This document shows positions 41,435-53,500 of a stretch of 64,000 nucleotides of DNA, one piece after another. The notes beneath the pieces were generated by a model that had not been told where the DNA came from, did not search any database, and saw only the letters and a list, made by a program, of their open reading frames with translations. This DNA is from Dipetalonema caudispina (taxonomy: Eukaryota > Nematoda > Chromadorea > Rhabditida > Onchocercidae), in the NCBI GenBank assembly GCA_013365325.1, contig JABVXV010000147.1, positions 1 through 64,000 of the forward strand, written 5' to 3'. The first letter of the stretch is position 1. Each line of letters opens with the position of its first letter. A program made the position numbers and the translations under genes.

Positions 41435-41581
41435 TCATTTCGTACATCTCTCCAGTCTTTTCTTAATTTCTGCTTCTCTCCTTTGCTCGTGGTAATCAGC
41501 AAAGCGTATATCCCACAATGACCATGAAATGTCTATTTCAATTCTCTCTTTATCCCTGGCATCTGCAAACACGCTTGCTAT
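41435..41581 (-). CDS. candidate terminal coding exon of an unidentified gene
   Basis: Minus-strand frame with charged, protein-like content: RDKERIEIDISWSLWDIRFA followed by DYHEQRREAEIKKRLERCTK and a stop at 41435. Two acceptors fit: TTGCAG before 41581 (phase 0) or TTTGCAG before 41562 (phase 1). A possible first exon beginning MARNVTKDVK lies on the same strand near 42220, but its donor is weak. The repeated Glu/Lys/Arg pattern suggests a helical or coiled C-terminus. No family was recognised; frame openness and composition are the only support. Confidence 0.4.
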   Translation of the reverse strand: MASVFADARDKERIEIDISWSLWDIRFADYHEQRREAEIKKRLERCTK

Positions 41582-42758
41582 CTGCAAGTGCAATTCACAT
41601 TACTGCATTAATGTATCAGTATATACGAGAGCGTCGTAGACTATCTACTCAATCCATCAAATTTCTACACTACATTCACTAGCCACACAACACGCTCATG
41701 AAATAATATTTGTGTCCAGCATTACATCGCCAAATTGAACAATGTAAAGGATGCGTTGTGTTGTGCTTAAACACTCTCCGTTCAATTTCCTACCCCATTA
41801 TTGATAAATCTTGAACATGCAGTATGCTGAGTTGCATTCAAGTTGCACTTATATTGCTGATAATAATGAGGTGAAAACTAATTTCAAGTAGTTTTTCCTT
41901 ATACTATCAGGAAAAAAAAAAAATGAAAAAGAAAAGATTTTAATTTCTTTGATTGAACTCCAATGAAATATAAACTAGTAGGAATATTGATTGGAAATTC
42001 TTCAAAATAACATTAATTAATCTATGAATTATAATTTGCAAACAAAACGGAAGGAAAAAAAAAAAAAAAAAAAAAAACCATTTCTGTAGGGAGCGGCGGT
42101 TGATGAGAATCAGTCGGACATTATTGCATTTCCAGAATGAGCTTCAGATCCAAAATACCCCGTGTTCATATACTTTTCACCATACTTCATATCCAGTTTT
42201 CGTAGTCACTAAAGACCGCCTTCACATCTTTCGTCACATTCCTTGCCATCTTTACTCCAATCAGGTTTACACCATCCGGAAAATATTGTTACCAACGCGA
42301 TTTCAATGTTTCACAACGAAGCAATTAGTGTGACACACAATTCATCACCGTCGTAAACTAAAACATTCTTAACAGTAATCAGTCGTTCTTTGGTGGGTGA
42401 TAAGAGATGGGATTAATTGACAAGGGTTGAGATGGGAGTTTAGGATGATAAGAAGACGAAGTAATAAGGACATGAGCATAGACATTATTGTGATGTGAAT
42501 GAATAATGGGAGATAGCATTCATTTATCTGCTTCTGATAATTCTTTGATTTGATTAAATTGAAGCATTCCTTCACGCTTACTTCTAGGTTAAAGTGTCTT
42601 TTTCCCTCTTTTTTTTCTGCTTAATATATCATGCATGCTCCTTTTTCGACTCATTTATGACGTCACTTGTAAAACTTTTCTAGCTTATAGATCCATGAAT
42701 TAGACTGTTGTTAATCATTTGGTTTCGCGTGTAAATTGTCGATTTTTATTATTTTCAG
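41582..42758. other. intergenic sequence 5' of the ULK3-like kinase
   Basis: Holds A-runs near 41913 and 42060-42078 and, on the minus strand near 42220, the weak candidate first exon mentioned for the preceding entry. Otherwise nothing was recognised. Confidence 0.4.
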
Positions 42759-42759
42759 A
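42758..42759 (+). other. probable spliced-leader acceptor for the ULK3-like gene
   Basis: TTATTATTTTCAG ends at 42758, 39 nt upstream of the chosen start. The first triplets after the junction are ATG TTT TAA, so a trans-spliced leader would be followed directly by a two-codon upstream frame. Confidence 0.45.
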
Positions 42760-42797
42760 TGTTTTAACTGTAAAAAGCTTAGTATCATTGTTAAATT

Positions 42798-45717
42798 ATG
42801 CCAAATGGTAGTAATCAAGTATGCAACATTCCAACCACCATTGCTGGATGCAGTATTTGTGAGAGGTAATGAATTTTGTACTGTCTTCGTCTACATCATG
42901 AACTTCTTATCTGAAAGCGTATTTCATCGATTTCAACTTATCTCTAAATGCCGTATAGTATTCCTATACTTTCCCGTTGGTTACACGTTTCTATTATGTT
43001 TTTTTATTCTTCCTTCCGTGAGCTTTTGCAACATGCCATTTTCGTTGCAGAGTTGGAAGTGGTACATTTTCTACTGTTTTCAAAGCGGTATCTGCGACTC
43101 CCAGTAACAGTGGTGTGCGTACCACTGTAGCAGTTAAAGTTATCAGTATGCAGGCTGCAAATGCTTCGAAACTCAGTTCTGATTGTGTTGTTTTGGAAAT
43201 AAGGATCTTGAAGAATTTAAAGCACAGGCATTCCTTGATATTTTGGTTCAGATTAAGAAGGTTGATTCAGAGATAATAGCCAATTCTGTTGAAGACAACC
43301 GAAACTATGAGATTACAAGGTAGCAAAAAAGTTTAATTTACTCTGAATAATGTGAAATCTTACATAACTGTAAAATATTAAACGAAACAGTTTAATAATT
43401 TCTAAGTATGTTTATAAATACTTTTCAGAAACATTGTTCGCTTGTATGATTTTCAATGGGATCGGAACAATATATATCTGATCATGGAATATTGTGGTGG
43501 TGGCGATTTGGGTTCATTCATCAAACATTACGGCTCACTACCTGAAGCTGTAACTCGTCGTTTTTTTCGTCAGTTAGCCTCAGCAATCCAGTATATGCGA
43601 GCAATGAATGTGGCGCATATGGATTTGAAACCACAAAATATTTTACTTACTAATCGGCACAGACCTTTTATTAAGGTTGTTTAAATCAAAAACCATGATT
43701 AAATTTTGAAAATCATGTGTCAAGTGGTTAAATAAGAGTTCATAACCTTACTTTATTTAAAAACTTCACTTAAATTCTTTCTTGAAAGAAGTTATCACAG
43801 GTGTCGGATTTCGGTCTTTCGCAGTACTTGAAGAAGAATGAACAGGCGTCATCATTCCGGGGCTCTCCTCTCTACATGGCACCTGAAATTCTTTGCCGAG
43901 AATCATATGACAGTCGTGTCGATTTGTGGTTAAGTTTTTTCTTATGAGGACATAACTTTTTCAAGTATTATATTGCATTTAAAAAAGAAGTTTAATCTGA
44001 AAGTTTTAAACTCATGCACTGTAGGTCATGTGGTGTTATTCTCTATGAATGCTTATATGGCGTACCTCCATTTACTGCCCACACATATGGTGAACTGGTG
44101 GAACAAATTTTGTCACAACAGTCCATAAATTTCCCGGTGAATGTGCGCCTTTCGTGTGTTTGTCTTGATCTTTTGCAAGGTGTATTTTTATGTAGCAGTT
44201 ACACTCGGTATATTTAAGGTTCTTCTCTGTGTACTCTATGTGCAGAAAATTAAACCTTAATTTATAGCGCTGCTCGTTCGGAATCCCCATGATCGCATTA
44301 CATTTGAACGGTTTTTCACGCATCCATTTGTGGATCTCACGAAATTGCCTTCATCTGCTGAGCTAGATAAAGCTGACAGTTATGTTAAGAAATCACAGCA
44401 AGCTGAATCTGAAGATGTGTGTTTTCTTTTTTTTATATTTAAGAAATTTACTTGTTAAAGATCATAGTAGCGTCTTATTTACTTGCATAAAACGTATCCT
44501 TTGCAAATAGGAGCTATCAACGGTAATGATACATGTCAAGAACAGTGTATTTAGGAGGTCAGATTTAATTTCACTACGTTTGGCGTAGGTTATAGGACAA
44601 TAGGAAATTCTTTTATAACTATGGAGAAAAGCGTATATAAATTCACCAGAAGAGTGGAAGAACTCTTTTCATTTACTTTGTGCTTTAAATCATTTCTTCA
44701 TAGAATCTGGTTGAAGCGACAAAATTATTGTCAGATGCTGTGCAAATCTACATTCATTGTTTGGAATTGTTCGATGAGGGTGAAGAAAAAGTGAAATTTC
44801 GCGAGAAAATTAAAGCGCATCTAGAACATGCTGAAAATATGAAGGAACGTCTGCGACCTGTTATTGAGGAACTCCCCCCATCACAATCATTTGATCAGAT
44901 GGAATGGAATGATTGGCCTCAGGTATATTTTTACTTGAAGATGGGTTAGGGTCACATCTGTTTATTCTGGACTTTCAAACTTCTTTTAAGGTCCTCCTGT
45001 AGACAAAGTCTCATCTATTGTTTTGAGCTATTTTAAATCAGTATTTGAGAAATATTTTATATTCTTATCCAGTTTCAAAGAACGTGTTCTCGAAATTCTC
45101 TTTCAGTTTTCAGGTCCGTGCTGCAGAGCTAGTGGCGCACACGGCACATGATTTAGGGTGTCAGGAACAGTGGAATGAGGCATTGGCGAAGTATACGCTA
45201 GCAATTGAAAGTGCAATGCATGTTTTAAGCAATGAAAATCGTGGTACAGAACGTTCCATCAGGTTACAGCGTAGAGTTTCCAGTTGGTTGTCTGCAGCAG
45301 AACGAATAAAAGTATGTTTTATTTTTGCATCTGGCTTTTTTCAATCTGTTGTTTTGCTGAGTGAATGATATAATTTCTTATTTCACTAGATTTTTGTACG
45401 TTCTAAGATCCTAGGATTCTTTTTTTTTAATTTTGCTACGATTAGGCTTGATCATTTAAAGAAGATGTGATTACTAGGAATCTATATAAGCAAGTAGTTA
45501 ATCCCTTTCTGCCTACTTTGTTTTTGGAATGTATTTTAAACACTGAGAATGTGTTGGATATTTTAACGAGAGTTTTGATATGTCATTTTGAATTTTTTTC
45601 TATCAGAAATATGTGCAAGTTATGAATGACAATTACGAAACTTCGATGAACAGTGCTGATGAAGCTGAGAAACAGCTCCACCAAATTACCACGAACAAGC
45701 AGTGTGTAATCTCATAA
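42798..45717 (+). CDS. ULK3-like serine/threonine kinase with two MIT domains, 9 exons
   Basis: Exons: 42798-42865, 43051-43227, 43429-43675, 43801-43928, 44025-44179, 44268-44416, 44704-44922, 45114-45311, 45607-45717; phases agree, 483 residues (human ULK3 is 472). The kinase domain has the glycine loop RVGSGTFSTVFK (23-34), VAVK lysine K52, helix-C E72, catalytic HMDLKPQN (D147), DFG (167-169) and RGSPLYMAPE. It ends around ITFERFFTHPFVDL. Two helical MIT-type units follow: one from NLVEATKLLSDAVQIY and one from VRAAELVAHT. All catalytic residues are present. In other animals ULK3 phosphorylates GLI proteins and ESCRT-III subunits, with MIT domains binding the latter; that role is inferred here. 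The start MPNGSNQ was chosen because IAGCSICERVGSG aligns with ULK3 N-termini. Intron 2 begins with GC (after LKNLKH). UNC-51/ULK1 is excluded by the MIT tail. Confidence 0.93.
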
Positions 45718-45852
45718 CGTGTAAGATAATCATAATTTTTGTGTATATTGAAACTCTATGGTAATCTAAAGATTTGTAAATATCAGAATGAATTACATTT
45801 AGTTTCTTCTCTTATTTCCTTGTTATTGTTACGTGCATACTATTAAGCGTGC

Positions 45853-45920
45853 TTGTATTCCATGAAGATAACGGACGAACAAGAGATTCCTTGTTCGTCC
45901 GTTATCTTCATGGAATACAA
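45853..45920. repeat. perfect inverted repeat, 31-bp arms, 6-nt loop
   Basis: 45853-45883 is exactly complementary to 45890-45920, with AGATTC between them. The hairpin is 136 nt past the ULK3-like stop codon, so it may lie in the 3' UTR. The arms (TTGTATTCCATGAAGATAAC and on to GAACAAG) are not low-complexity and were not noticed elsewhere in the window. No target-site duplication was seen. It could be a fold-back duplication, a short foldback element, or a structured RNA. Confidence 0.95.
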
Positions 45921-47220
45921 AGTTTTATTGATTTGCTCTAGCAGAATTAAGCATCTCCCATTTCAAGCATCTACGATTTAGTTACTGCATGATCTTAAAA
46001 AGTCGTGAATATATGCTGTTCACATGAAGGTTGTGATTACTGTATACTTTTTGTGTATACTTTTTTCGTTTAATCCTAACAGTTTCCAGATATTTTGTTC
46101 GTTTAATGATAAAAAATATTCAACTTCCACAATGATAATATCGTTAAGGGGACATTAATGTCGTTTTTAAGTTGAAGAAACAGTTGCTCAGTTGCTCTTC
46201 AGGTTTAAGATTAAACTTGTTGTTCAGTGGTTTGGTATTTGCAACACGTAGTTTTTTTAGAGTTATTCGCATTGAAGTTCCAGTATTTTCGTAACGGATT
46301 GTTAACAGTGTACTGAAAAAAAAAATGTGGTGGGGCGTCAGCTTATCTGCTCGTGTACGAGCATATCTTATTTATAATTATTGTGAAAACAGTTAAATTT
46401 TCCGAATATTCGAAGACTGAATTTGCCGTGAAGAAATGCTCCTTGTTCAATCATCTTGGTGAAGGTTCTAAATCCTGCCTAATTCTATTAGGAATTGATT
46501 AGTAGGACGGTTTCACTGTCTCGATTGAACTCAGATTTATAAGGCGAACTAATTAAGACTGGATTACCCTAATCTAATTAGGCTGTTGAGTAGAAACCTT
46601 CCGTACATGAGTATCAAGGGATACACTGTCGGCTTAGCGGACTGATTCTAGTCCAGGACTAATTCCGTATTAAAGACGTAATTACAAGAATTTGTGGAGT
46701 CATATCGATGATTTATAGACGCAATATTTTGTGCACATTTTTATACAAGTGAAAAGCTGCTTGGGTTCATCCAAAATTTTACTTGGGAAACTTGTACTTG
46801 TTCAATTCATTAGGTTTGTATGTGCATCTTTATGGAATTTGGTGATGTAATATGATGTGATGTTGTAACCGTAACTGCAAGAGTCGGGTAGTTTTGAATA
46901 CACTTCGAAAATAATGAGTTCCAGATTGGCGGCTTTCCAGAAAAGTTGTATTTGTTCTTTTTGTGATTTATTAGTTATTCTCATGGTTGAACAGTAGCTG
47001 TTTTGTAGTGTGGGTCGAAACAGAGTGTTGAGATGACATATACAATGCAAGGTCCTTTGTTGTCTTTGAACGATTTGCTATTTGTTTGCTAAGAAATGTT
47101 CCGGTAGTCAGGCAAAATTAAACAATGCTGATATGCGTGCTGGGATGGTATCAGATAAAATTAGTTAATGTGATCATTAAGTGATTCAAATGAGGGATTT
47201 CTATCGATTTGCTGTGCGTA
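45921..47220. other. intergenic sequence with paired palindromes
   Basis: No exon chain recognised. The 46440-46680 part is less AT-rich than its flanks and contains two copies of a CCTAAT-N3-ATTAGG palindrome (46478-46492 and 46568-46582). Their repeated ATTAG cores resemble homeodomain-type sites, but that is only a resemblance. Confidence 0.45.
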
Positions 47221-48282
47221 TTCGTCCCGTTCCAAGATAGGGAACCGATTGTATTTTCAAATCGATTAATGCATAATGACCGAAATCACATCCTCTTCTC
47301 CAGCCTCAAAAATGGAGAAAGAAGTGTTGCATATATGTCTTCTTCCGTAATAACTGAATATCTTGCTATGCTTCATGATGAATTCGATTTCGATTTTAAT
47401 ACATTTCAGTGCAATATATAATAATTACTAGAGATTTATTAACGGAAGGACTATCTAAAAGTAGGGTTGCCTATTCCATGACCCGAATTTTTCTCTCTTT
47501 GAATGTTAGTAAGACTCGTCATAAGGGGATCAGACTGCTTCACCTTCGAGTTTAAATTTTTTTTATTGTTGCAATAATTCGGATGAATAAATGATTTGTT
47601 TTCGTTTCCTCTGTAACTTTTATCAACAAGATGAATGTGGGATCTGACGTACGTTCAGCAACTTTATTTCCAGTGGTGAAATAAAGATTCGAAAATCGCT
47701 CTTTCCATTTTTTTTTTACTACTGCAATAGATTAATTATTCGACGAGCTCTTCAACAATCAGGACAACTAAGCGATAATTTGCAATGTCGGATGTGGATA
47801 AGAACAAATTGCAGAAAACTTGCTTGAGAGTAAATCGTTCAGCTAGAAAATTTAGAAGCGAATGTATGTTATCCAAAGAAAAAGCGCTTACAAGCAAGAA
47901 GAAAGAAGTAATATCCGTTCCAAAAGGTAGCAAATATCAAAAGACGAGTCACGAACTTGAGCAATTTAAGATTTAAAAGTGATAAGGAAACGGATGTTAG
48001 CTATCCCAGTAATTACAGGAGTGTAAAAGACATTGGAAAACATCTGCTAACAATTGGAACGGGGAGATGATTACAATTGATAACTGCACCTGTTACCATA
48101 TATTTCAAAACCCTAAGCTAAATAAATCTCGCAGCTGTTCAGTGACTACTTTAAGTGTAACATTTATTAAGTGTGGAAGCAGGCGCAGATCTTATAGGTT
48201 TCTGATCCGTCGCCATATGGCTTCTGGTCAAAACATTGCGGAGTTTTTCTCATGTTTTAGTTACTTCTCATTCAAAATATGA
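47221..48282 (+). pseudogene. possible decayed or unrecognised coding block
   Basis: Several plus-strand frames with protein-like composition follow one another: 47227-47421 (DREPIVFSNRLMHNDRNHIL...), 47785-47931 (MSDVDKNKLQKTCLRVNRSA...), then from 47929 in another frame (NIKRRVTNLSNLRFKSD...YRSVKDIGKHLL), then 48067-48270 in a third (ITIDNCTCYHIFQ...SRRRSYRFLIRRH). No introns with matching phases link the last three, which abut or overlap, so frameshift decay of an intronless coding sequence is one reading. No family was recognised, and chance open frames cannot be excluded. Confidence 0.25.
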
Positions 48283-49848
48283 AATTCATTTTTTTTATTA
48301 ATTCATCTCCACTGTAATGATTAATTCATTAACGATCTTGAAAAGCCATAGGAGCTGATAGAGGACCGTTTGCTAGTCAAGATAATAAATCAGTAATTTA
48401 ATGAACTTTTAAAAGGACACCCCCTTTGTTACAAGCTAACAATTCGTGGAAAGTTCACTAATACGTCAGTTTAATAATAAATGAACTTTTTATCAACGTG
48501 ATATAGATACTTATTGTTCGAATTGATTGATTGATGATTTGTGTAACCTCGTTGCTACATATTCATTTCTTCAAAATGATATTTTATTACGATGATCTTA
48601 TTAATCTTATTTCATTTAATTCATTTTCGAATTGCTGTTGATTCAACGTTTTACAAATATTACTTGTACATCGAATTTGAATTTCTTTAAATGTCTATTA
48701 CGATTCATTCGTTGATACTAAAATTTAACTGAATTTCGAATAGTTTAATGTAACAACAATTTGTACTGCTACGGATCCATACGCAACATGGAAATTTTGT
48801 TTGATGGAAATGTTGATGCGTTTTAAGTTTCTAGAGTTGATAACAAAATTCTAGTAATGGTAGCTTGGAGAGAGTGACAAGATGCAAAGTATTACGAATG
48901 TCTTTCTTCTCGATTCCTTTTGAAGTGGCTTTCTTACTCACTCAAATAAACCTCAAAACTTCCCGTTATCAAAGAACAGACTATACAAGTTTTTAATGGG
49001 AAAAAAATGATACCAAGTAGCAGTGAAAAGAAAAAACCAAGTTTAAATATTATCGAGTTAAAATCAAATTTATGACTGTGATGGAATTAGTAGTTCTAAA
49101 AAGAACCCAAAGGTTTTTGTGGTTCAAGACCCCATTCACTTTTATCAGAGAGTTTGCTTAAGAAGCAACTGAAGGTAATGTAATAAACTAATTTGTACAC
49201 TTTATGGGGGTTATCGATAACATCAACCGAATAGACGAAATAGATTTACTTCGATCACATCTATGAATGATTTAAAAAATAAGAAATTGGATATCCAAAT
49301 TTGAGGCAGTAAATAAAAGCGAATACCAGAAATATGGCTTTCGTATTTATTCGCTGTAATTTCCAGAATTTTTTGCAAACGAGTATTTAAAAAAGTCTAA
49401 GTTCAAATATAAGTCTGAACAAAGATAATGCATATTTGATAATTTCAGGAAGAAAATAGCGGAAATTCTGAAAAGAAGAAAAAAAAAAGGATGCGTCGAT
49501 TATTTAAATTGATTAGTACAATTTTAAACAAGGCGAACAATGCACACCTGATCAAATTAGCAAATTGAACTGCCTCCGAAGAAATTAGCAGCTCCAAAGA
49601 TATTAATAGCATAAGGAATACTTAATTAAGCTAAGCTGTCTCCCGTGAAACAATCTTTTTCCCTTCAAAGGAGAAAATTATTGCTTTTACTTAAATGCAG
49701 TAAAACATTTTTGATTAATTTCATTCCGAATTAACATAAAAACTAAATTCAAAGTAAGCATCTAAACTGCACAATTAAGATTGTCATTTGTTCTATCATT
49801 TGTTTATTCAAACAGTTGAGCGACCATTATGTACAGAACATCCGTCTG

Positions 49849-49920
49849 CACACACATACACACACACATACACACACACACACACACACATACATACACA
49901 CACAACATACATACAATACA
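49849..49920. repeat. interrupted (CA)n microsatellite
   Basis: About 70 nt of CA dinucleotides with TACA interruptions, upstream of the tetraspanin gene. Confidence 0.95.
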
Positions 49921-50144
49921 GCTACGAACAATCATCCAAACCAATCGATCCCATTTTTAAGCATTTCTCAAACTTTATCATTTATTTCATTTCAAGTTAT
50001 CTTCATTTTTTTCCTACCTTCTGATTCAAGTCATCAGTTTACCCTTTTTAATACAGTCTTAGATTATCAGTAGTTCGAACTGCGTGACTCTAATTAGTTA
50101 TCACGTTGCAATCACACTGTCTTACACCTGCCTTTTACTTTTCG

Positions 50145-50147
<3 letters not shown>

Positions 50148-50182
<35 letters not shown>
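50148..50182. repeat. (TA)n microsatellite
   Basis: An uninterrupted run of about 17 TA units. Confidence 0.95.
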
Positions 50183-50183
<1 letters not shown>

Positions 50184-50340
50184 CGACACTATTCAACCTT
50201 TATCATTTTGACACCGGAATCAGGATCAGGAAGCTTTTTTCGAATGTTTTTGGAAACAATTTCGTAAGAACATGATAACGTTTAAAGCATATATCTATTT
50301 GGTTTATTTCAGAATAGTGCATCTTAATACAAGCAGCTGT

Positions 50341-50374
50341 CATAAATCCGTCGTATTCATAAATCCGACGTATT
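50341..50374. repeat. two-copy 17-nt tandem duplication
   Basis: CATAAATCCGTCGTATT is followed directly by CATAAATCCGACGTATT, with one difference (T to A) making the second copy differ at its centre. Confidence 0.85.
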
Positions 50375-50476
50375 CATCCTAACAAGCATTTTTTCTGACA
50401 TATCGCCTATCTTAAAATGTTCTCATCTGTTCACTAGCTGTAATCGATCAGTGGATTAACAGTTTTTTTTTTTTCA

Positions 50477-50545
50477 GGTCATCTTGAATTCATGCAGAAG
50501 AAGTAATATTGTATGTCAACAATGGATCGCTTTATTGAAGTTTGA
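50477..50545 (+). promoter_or_regulatory. 5' leader of the tetraspanin: acceptor plus two upstream ORFs
   Basis: A long T-run ending TTTTCAG at 50477 is a strong acceptor with no coding exon before it, so it is a probable trans-splice site. Between it and the main start lie two short upstream frames: 50492-50506 (M-Q-K-K-stop) and 50513-50545 (10 codons plus stop). If this leader is used, ribosomes must pass both before reaching 50562, which could dampen translation. Confidence 0.45.
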
Positions 50546-50561
50546 GAATCGAAGTGAATGA

Positions 50562-53500
50562 ATGAACATTTGCATAATGAATGAGAATACGAATGGCCAA
50601 TGTGCACAAATATGCCTACTTCTCTATACTGTCTTGTTTTGGGTAAATTACCTTGAATGATGAATTACCTTAGGGGTCAGTAGTCAAAATCTCTGAAAGA
50701 TGGCTTTTAATAAATTACTACCGAGAATTTACCTCGTTTAATCGATACTGTGCCAATGCAGTATTTATAAAATATTGGAACTTGACCTTGTTGATTGTAT
50801 AATCAGTGATCCATTTGATACTGTCGGAGCCAGTTTTCTTATTCAAGCAGCTTAAAAATTTGCGTAGCTGTTTTTTTCTGCGGTTGATTTGTTCACCCAT
50901 TCGTGATTATGCTATTTTCGATTTCTGAAAATCTGGATGCTCTGGTAAATGCCGGTCTGTTACTGTTTCCCACTAAGTTTACATTTTATCAAGATTACAG
51001 CTTACTGGATTGGCACTGATATTTTTGTCGCTATGGACACTGCTAGATCCACGACGTAATTATGTTCTCGACTTGGTCGATTTTTCGGAAGATGATCCAT
51101 TACTTCGTGGAGCCAGTTATCTGGCTCTTGTTACTGGTTCTGTTACAATGATAATTGGTTTTATTGGTTGCTGTGGTACGATAAAAAAATCGCTCTGCCT
51201 GCTCATCACCGTTCGTTTTCTTTCTGTGAATTTGAAATTTATTTACGAAACAGCTATGTAGGTTTGATTTTGGGAAGATAGATATTTTGTAAAACCGTTG
51301 AGTTTGATTTAATATTTAACATGAATCTATATGACTTCAATTAAAGATCGGACAAAACGCTTTTATAATTTAAGGTATAAACAGCATGCGGCGATTCTCT
51401 CAGGTGTATTTCTGTTAGAATTGCTAATCCTGTATTGATTATTTAAAAGTATATTTGAGTACTGACTACAAAAATGGTATCCCAGATTTTGCGGAATTTT
51501 TTCAGTTCGTAATCTGTTTACTCGTATTATTTTTTGCTGATGTAACAATCGCTTGCCTGGCACTGTTCTACCGGAATAAGGTTGGTAACATTTGATATTA
51601 TTAGTTAAAGGTCGATATTATTATGCGTAATGAGGTGTAAATTGCAGTTTGTTGGCAATAAGCTTAGTGTGTATTTAACAAAGCTAACGCACGATCGGTA
51701 TTATCGTCTTAATTGGGTCACGCCACTTGTCGACATCATCCAGTATTATGTAACTTTTACTTCAATTTGGCTTCTATTAATTTAACATTTACAATAATTT
51801 ATAACAGCTTCACCGTTAGGTTCAAATTACTTCAGCAAACCGAACTTTGCAAGAAATAGTGTAACTCTCAAGTTTTTGTTTCCTTTCTTTTGTTGCAAAA
51901 ACTGAAAGACATGCGAAACTGTTGGAAGAGTACGAAAGCTATCGAACATGTAATAAGTATGTATTTTTACTTATCAGAGATGTGGACTATTGTTGATCGA
52001 AAGTTTTCATAAGTTTTAATTCAGTTGTTCCCGTGTTTTAATCCCGTCACTTGCATGCTTGTCGCTGTTTTTTTTTTTATTGATTCCTACTTTTTAATTG
52101 TAAGAATTTATAGCCCTTGAAAAGATGAAGTGTTTTATGATGTATTGTGAAGTGTCGCCTTTCATCATTGCGGATGGAAACATTTAAATTTCCCACTCAA
52201 AATCACAATCGTTGACCATTTTTTAAATTACTTACCATTTTAACATTTACAAAATTTCTTTTCACAGTCATTCGTGGGCAGCTTTATTTCATTGCGTTCT
52301 ATATTAACCTACTGAATCAACATATATTTTTTGAATTAACATATCTTTTTTTAAAATCTTTTTTGAAACTTTAGAAGGAGAAAGGATGCAGTCGGTTGGA
52401 GTTCTTCTGAGAAAATCCTGGAAAATCTAACCTTTCGTTGCGAAATGTTTCATTTGCTTTTCAATAGCTCCATGACCGAGTACTCCCGAATTATATCATT
52501 CGAATTTTCATGAGCACCTTTGTACAAAATTTTAGTTCTTGACAAGTGATTTTGATCAGAAATTGCAATCGCTGATAAAAGAAAGTTATGGTATCAGTCT
52601 GAGTATCGAATATAATGCCAAAGTAACAGCGCTCATTGACAGACTACAGTTTAATGTTAGTTTTTTTTTTTTGGCTGAATTGAATACTGATATTGAGATG
52701 ATATATGAATATCTCAGGATTTCTGATTTACAATGATTTCTAGGAGCAGTGTTGTGGTTCAGTGGATTATAGGGAGTGGAGCAGGAGTCGCTGGCGTACA
52801 TCTTACCGGACAGGTGTTGAATTACTCCAGCATCAACAGTTTGGTTTTGATGTAGTACCAAGTACATGCTGTGTACAGTTAACTGGTGCAACACCAATGA
52901 ATCCGGTTGCCAGAAGTTCAGCACGCTGTCAACAGTTTCAAGCTAATAAATTGTGGAGGCATCAAACGGTATCCTAATACTGGTAGTAAAGTACTTTGAA
53001 TAAGATTTCTTACATTTACCAGAATTATTGAAACATCCGAAGGAATCCAGTATTTCAAGAAATTTGTGGCTAATTTACTTTGAAATTTTAAATTGGAATA
53101 ATCTTTTTGGCAGACATATTACTTTCTAAAATCTAAGCTTTTTTGGGAGAAGCAGCTCGCTTTGTTAGAAATAATACTAATAGATTTTTCTAAGCCGCGC
53201 AAACCATCAAAATTGTTTACTGCTCAAAACCTCAAATTTCACGAATCACGTCACCATATAGAATTGTATGGTTAAAATTAAGCAAAGTAATAGTAGTGAA
53301 TATTCTTATTCGGGTTTCATCCATTCTTTCATTTTTTCGATAGTGACGATCCATTCTTGCGTGTAGATCTTGTGAAACAGAATTTACACTGCGTCTTCCT
53401 ACAGCAGGTCAAAATCACAAGATCGCTTCGTGTCTAAGTAATGAGTCAAAAGCTGGATGTTAAAAAGTCGCCGAATGGTGCACAGCTTTGTTGCTACTTG

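Larger units (their letters stand above)
48283..50476. other. intergenic sequence upstream of the tetraspanin
   Basis: AT-rich, with a CA microsatellite (49849-49920), a TA run (50148-50182) and a small tandem duplication (50341-50374). Open frames over the CA run encode Thr-His alternation and are not genes. Confidence 0.5.

Noticed and set aside
49788..50073. Open frames across the CA repeat
   Set aside because: They encode mainly Thr-His alternation from the microsatellite.
51385..51440. A frame reading HAAILSGVFLLELLILY after an acceptor in the tetraspanin region, resembling a TM3 segment
   Set aside because: The next exon (51506-51580) gives a better TM3 with exact tetraspanin spacing after CLLIT and a proper donor; the rejected segment runs into a stop after LILY.
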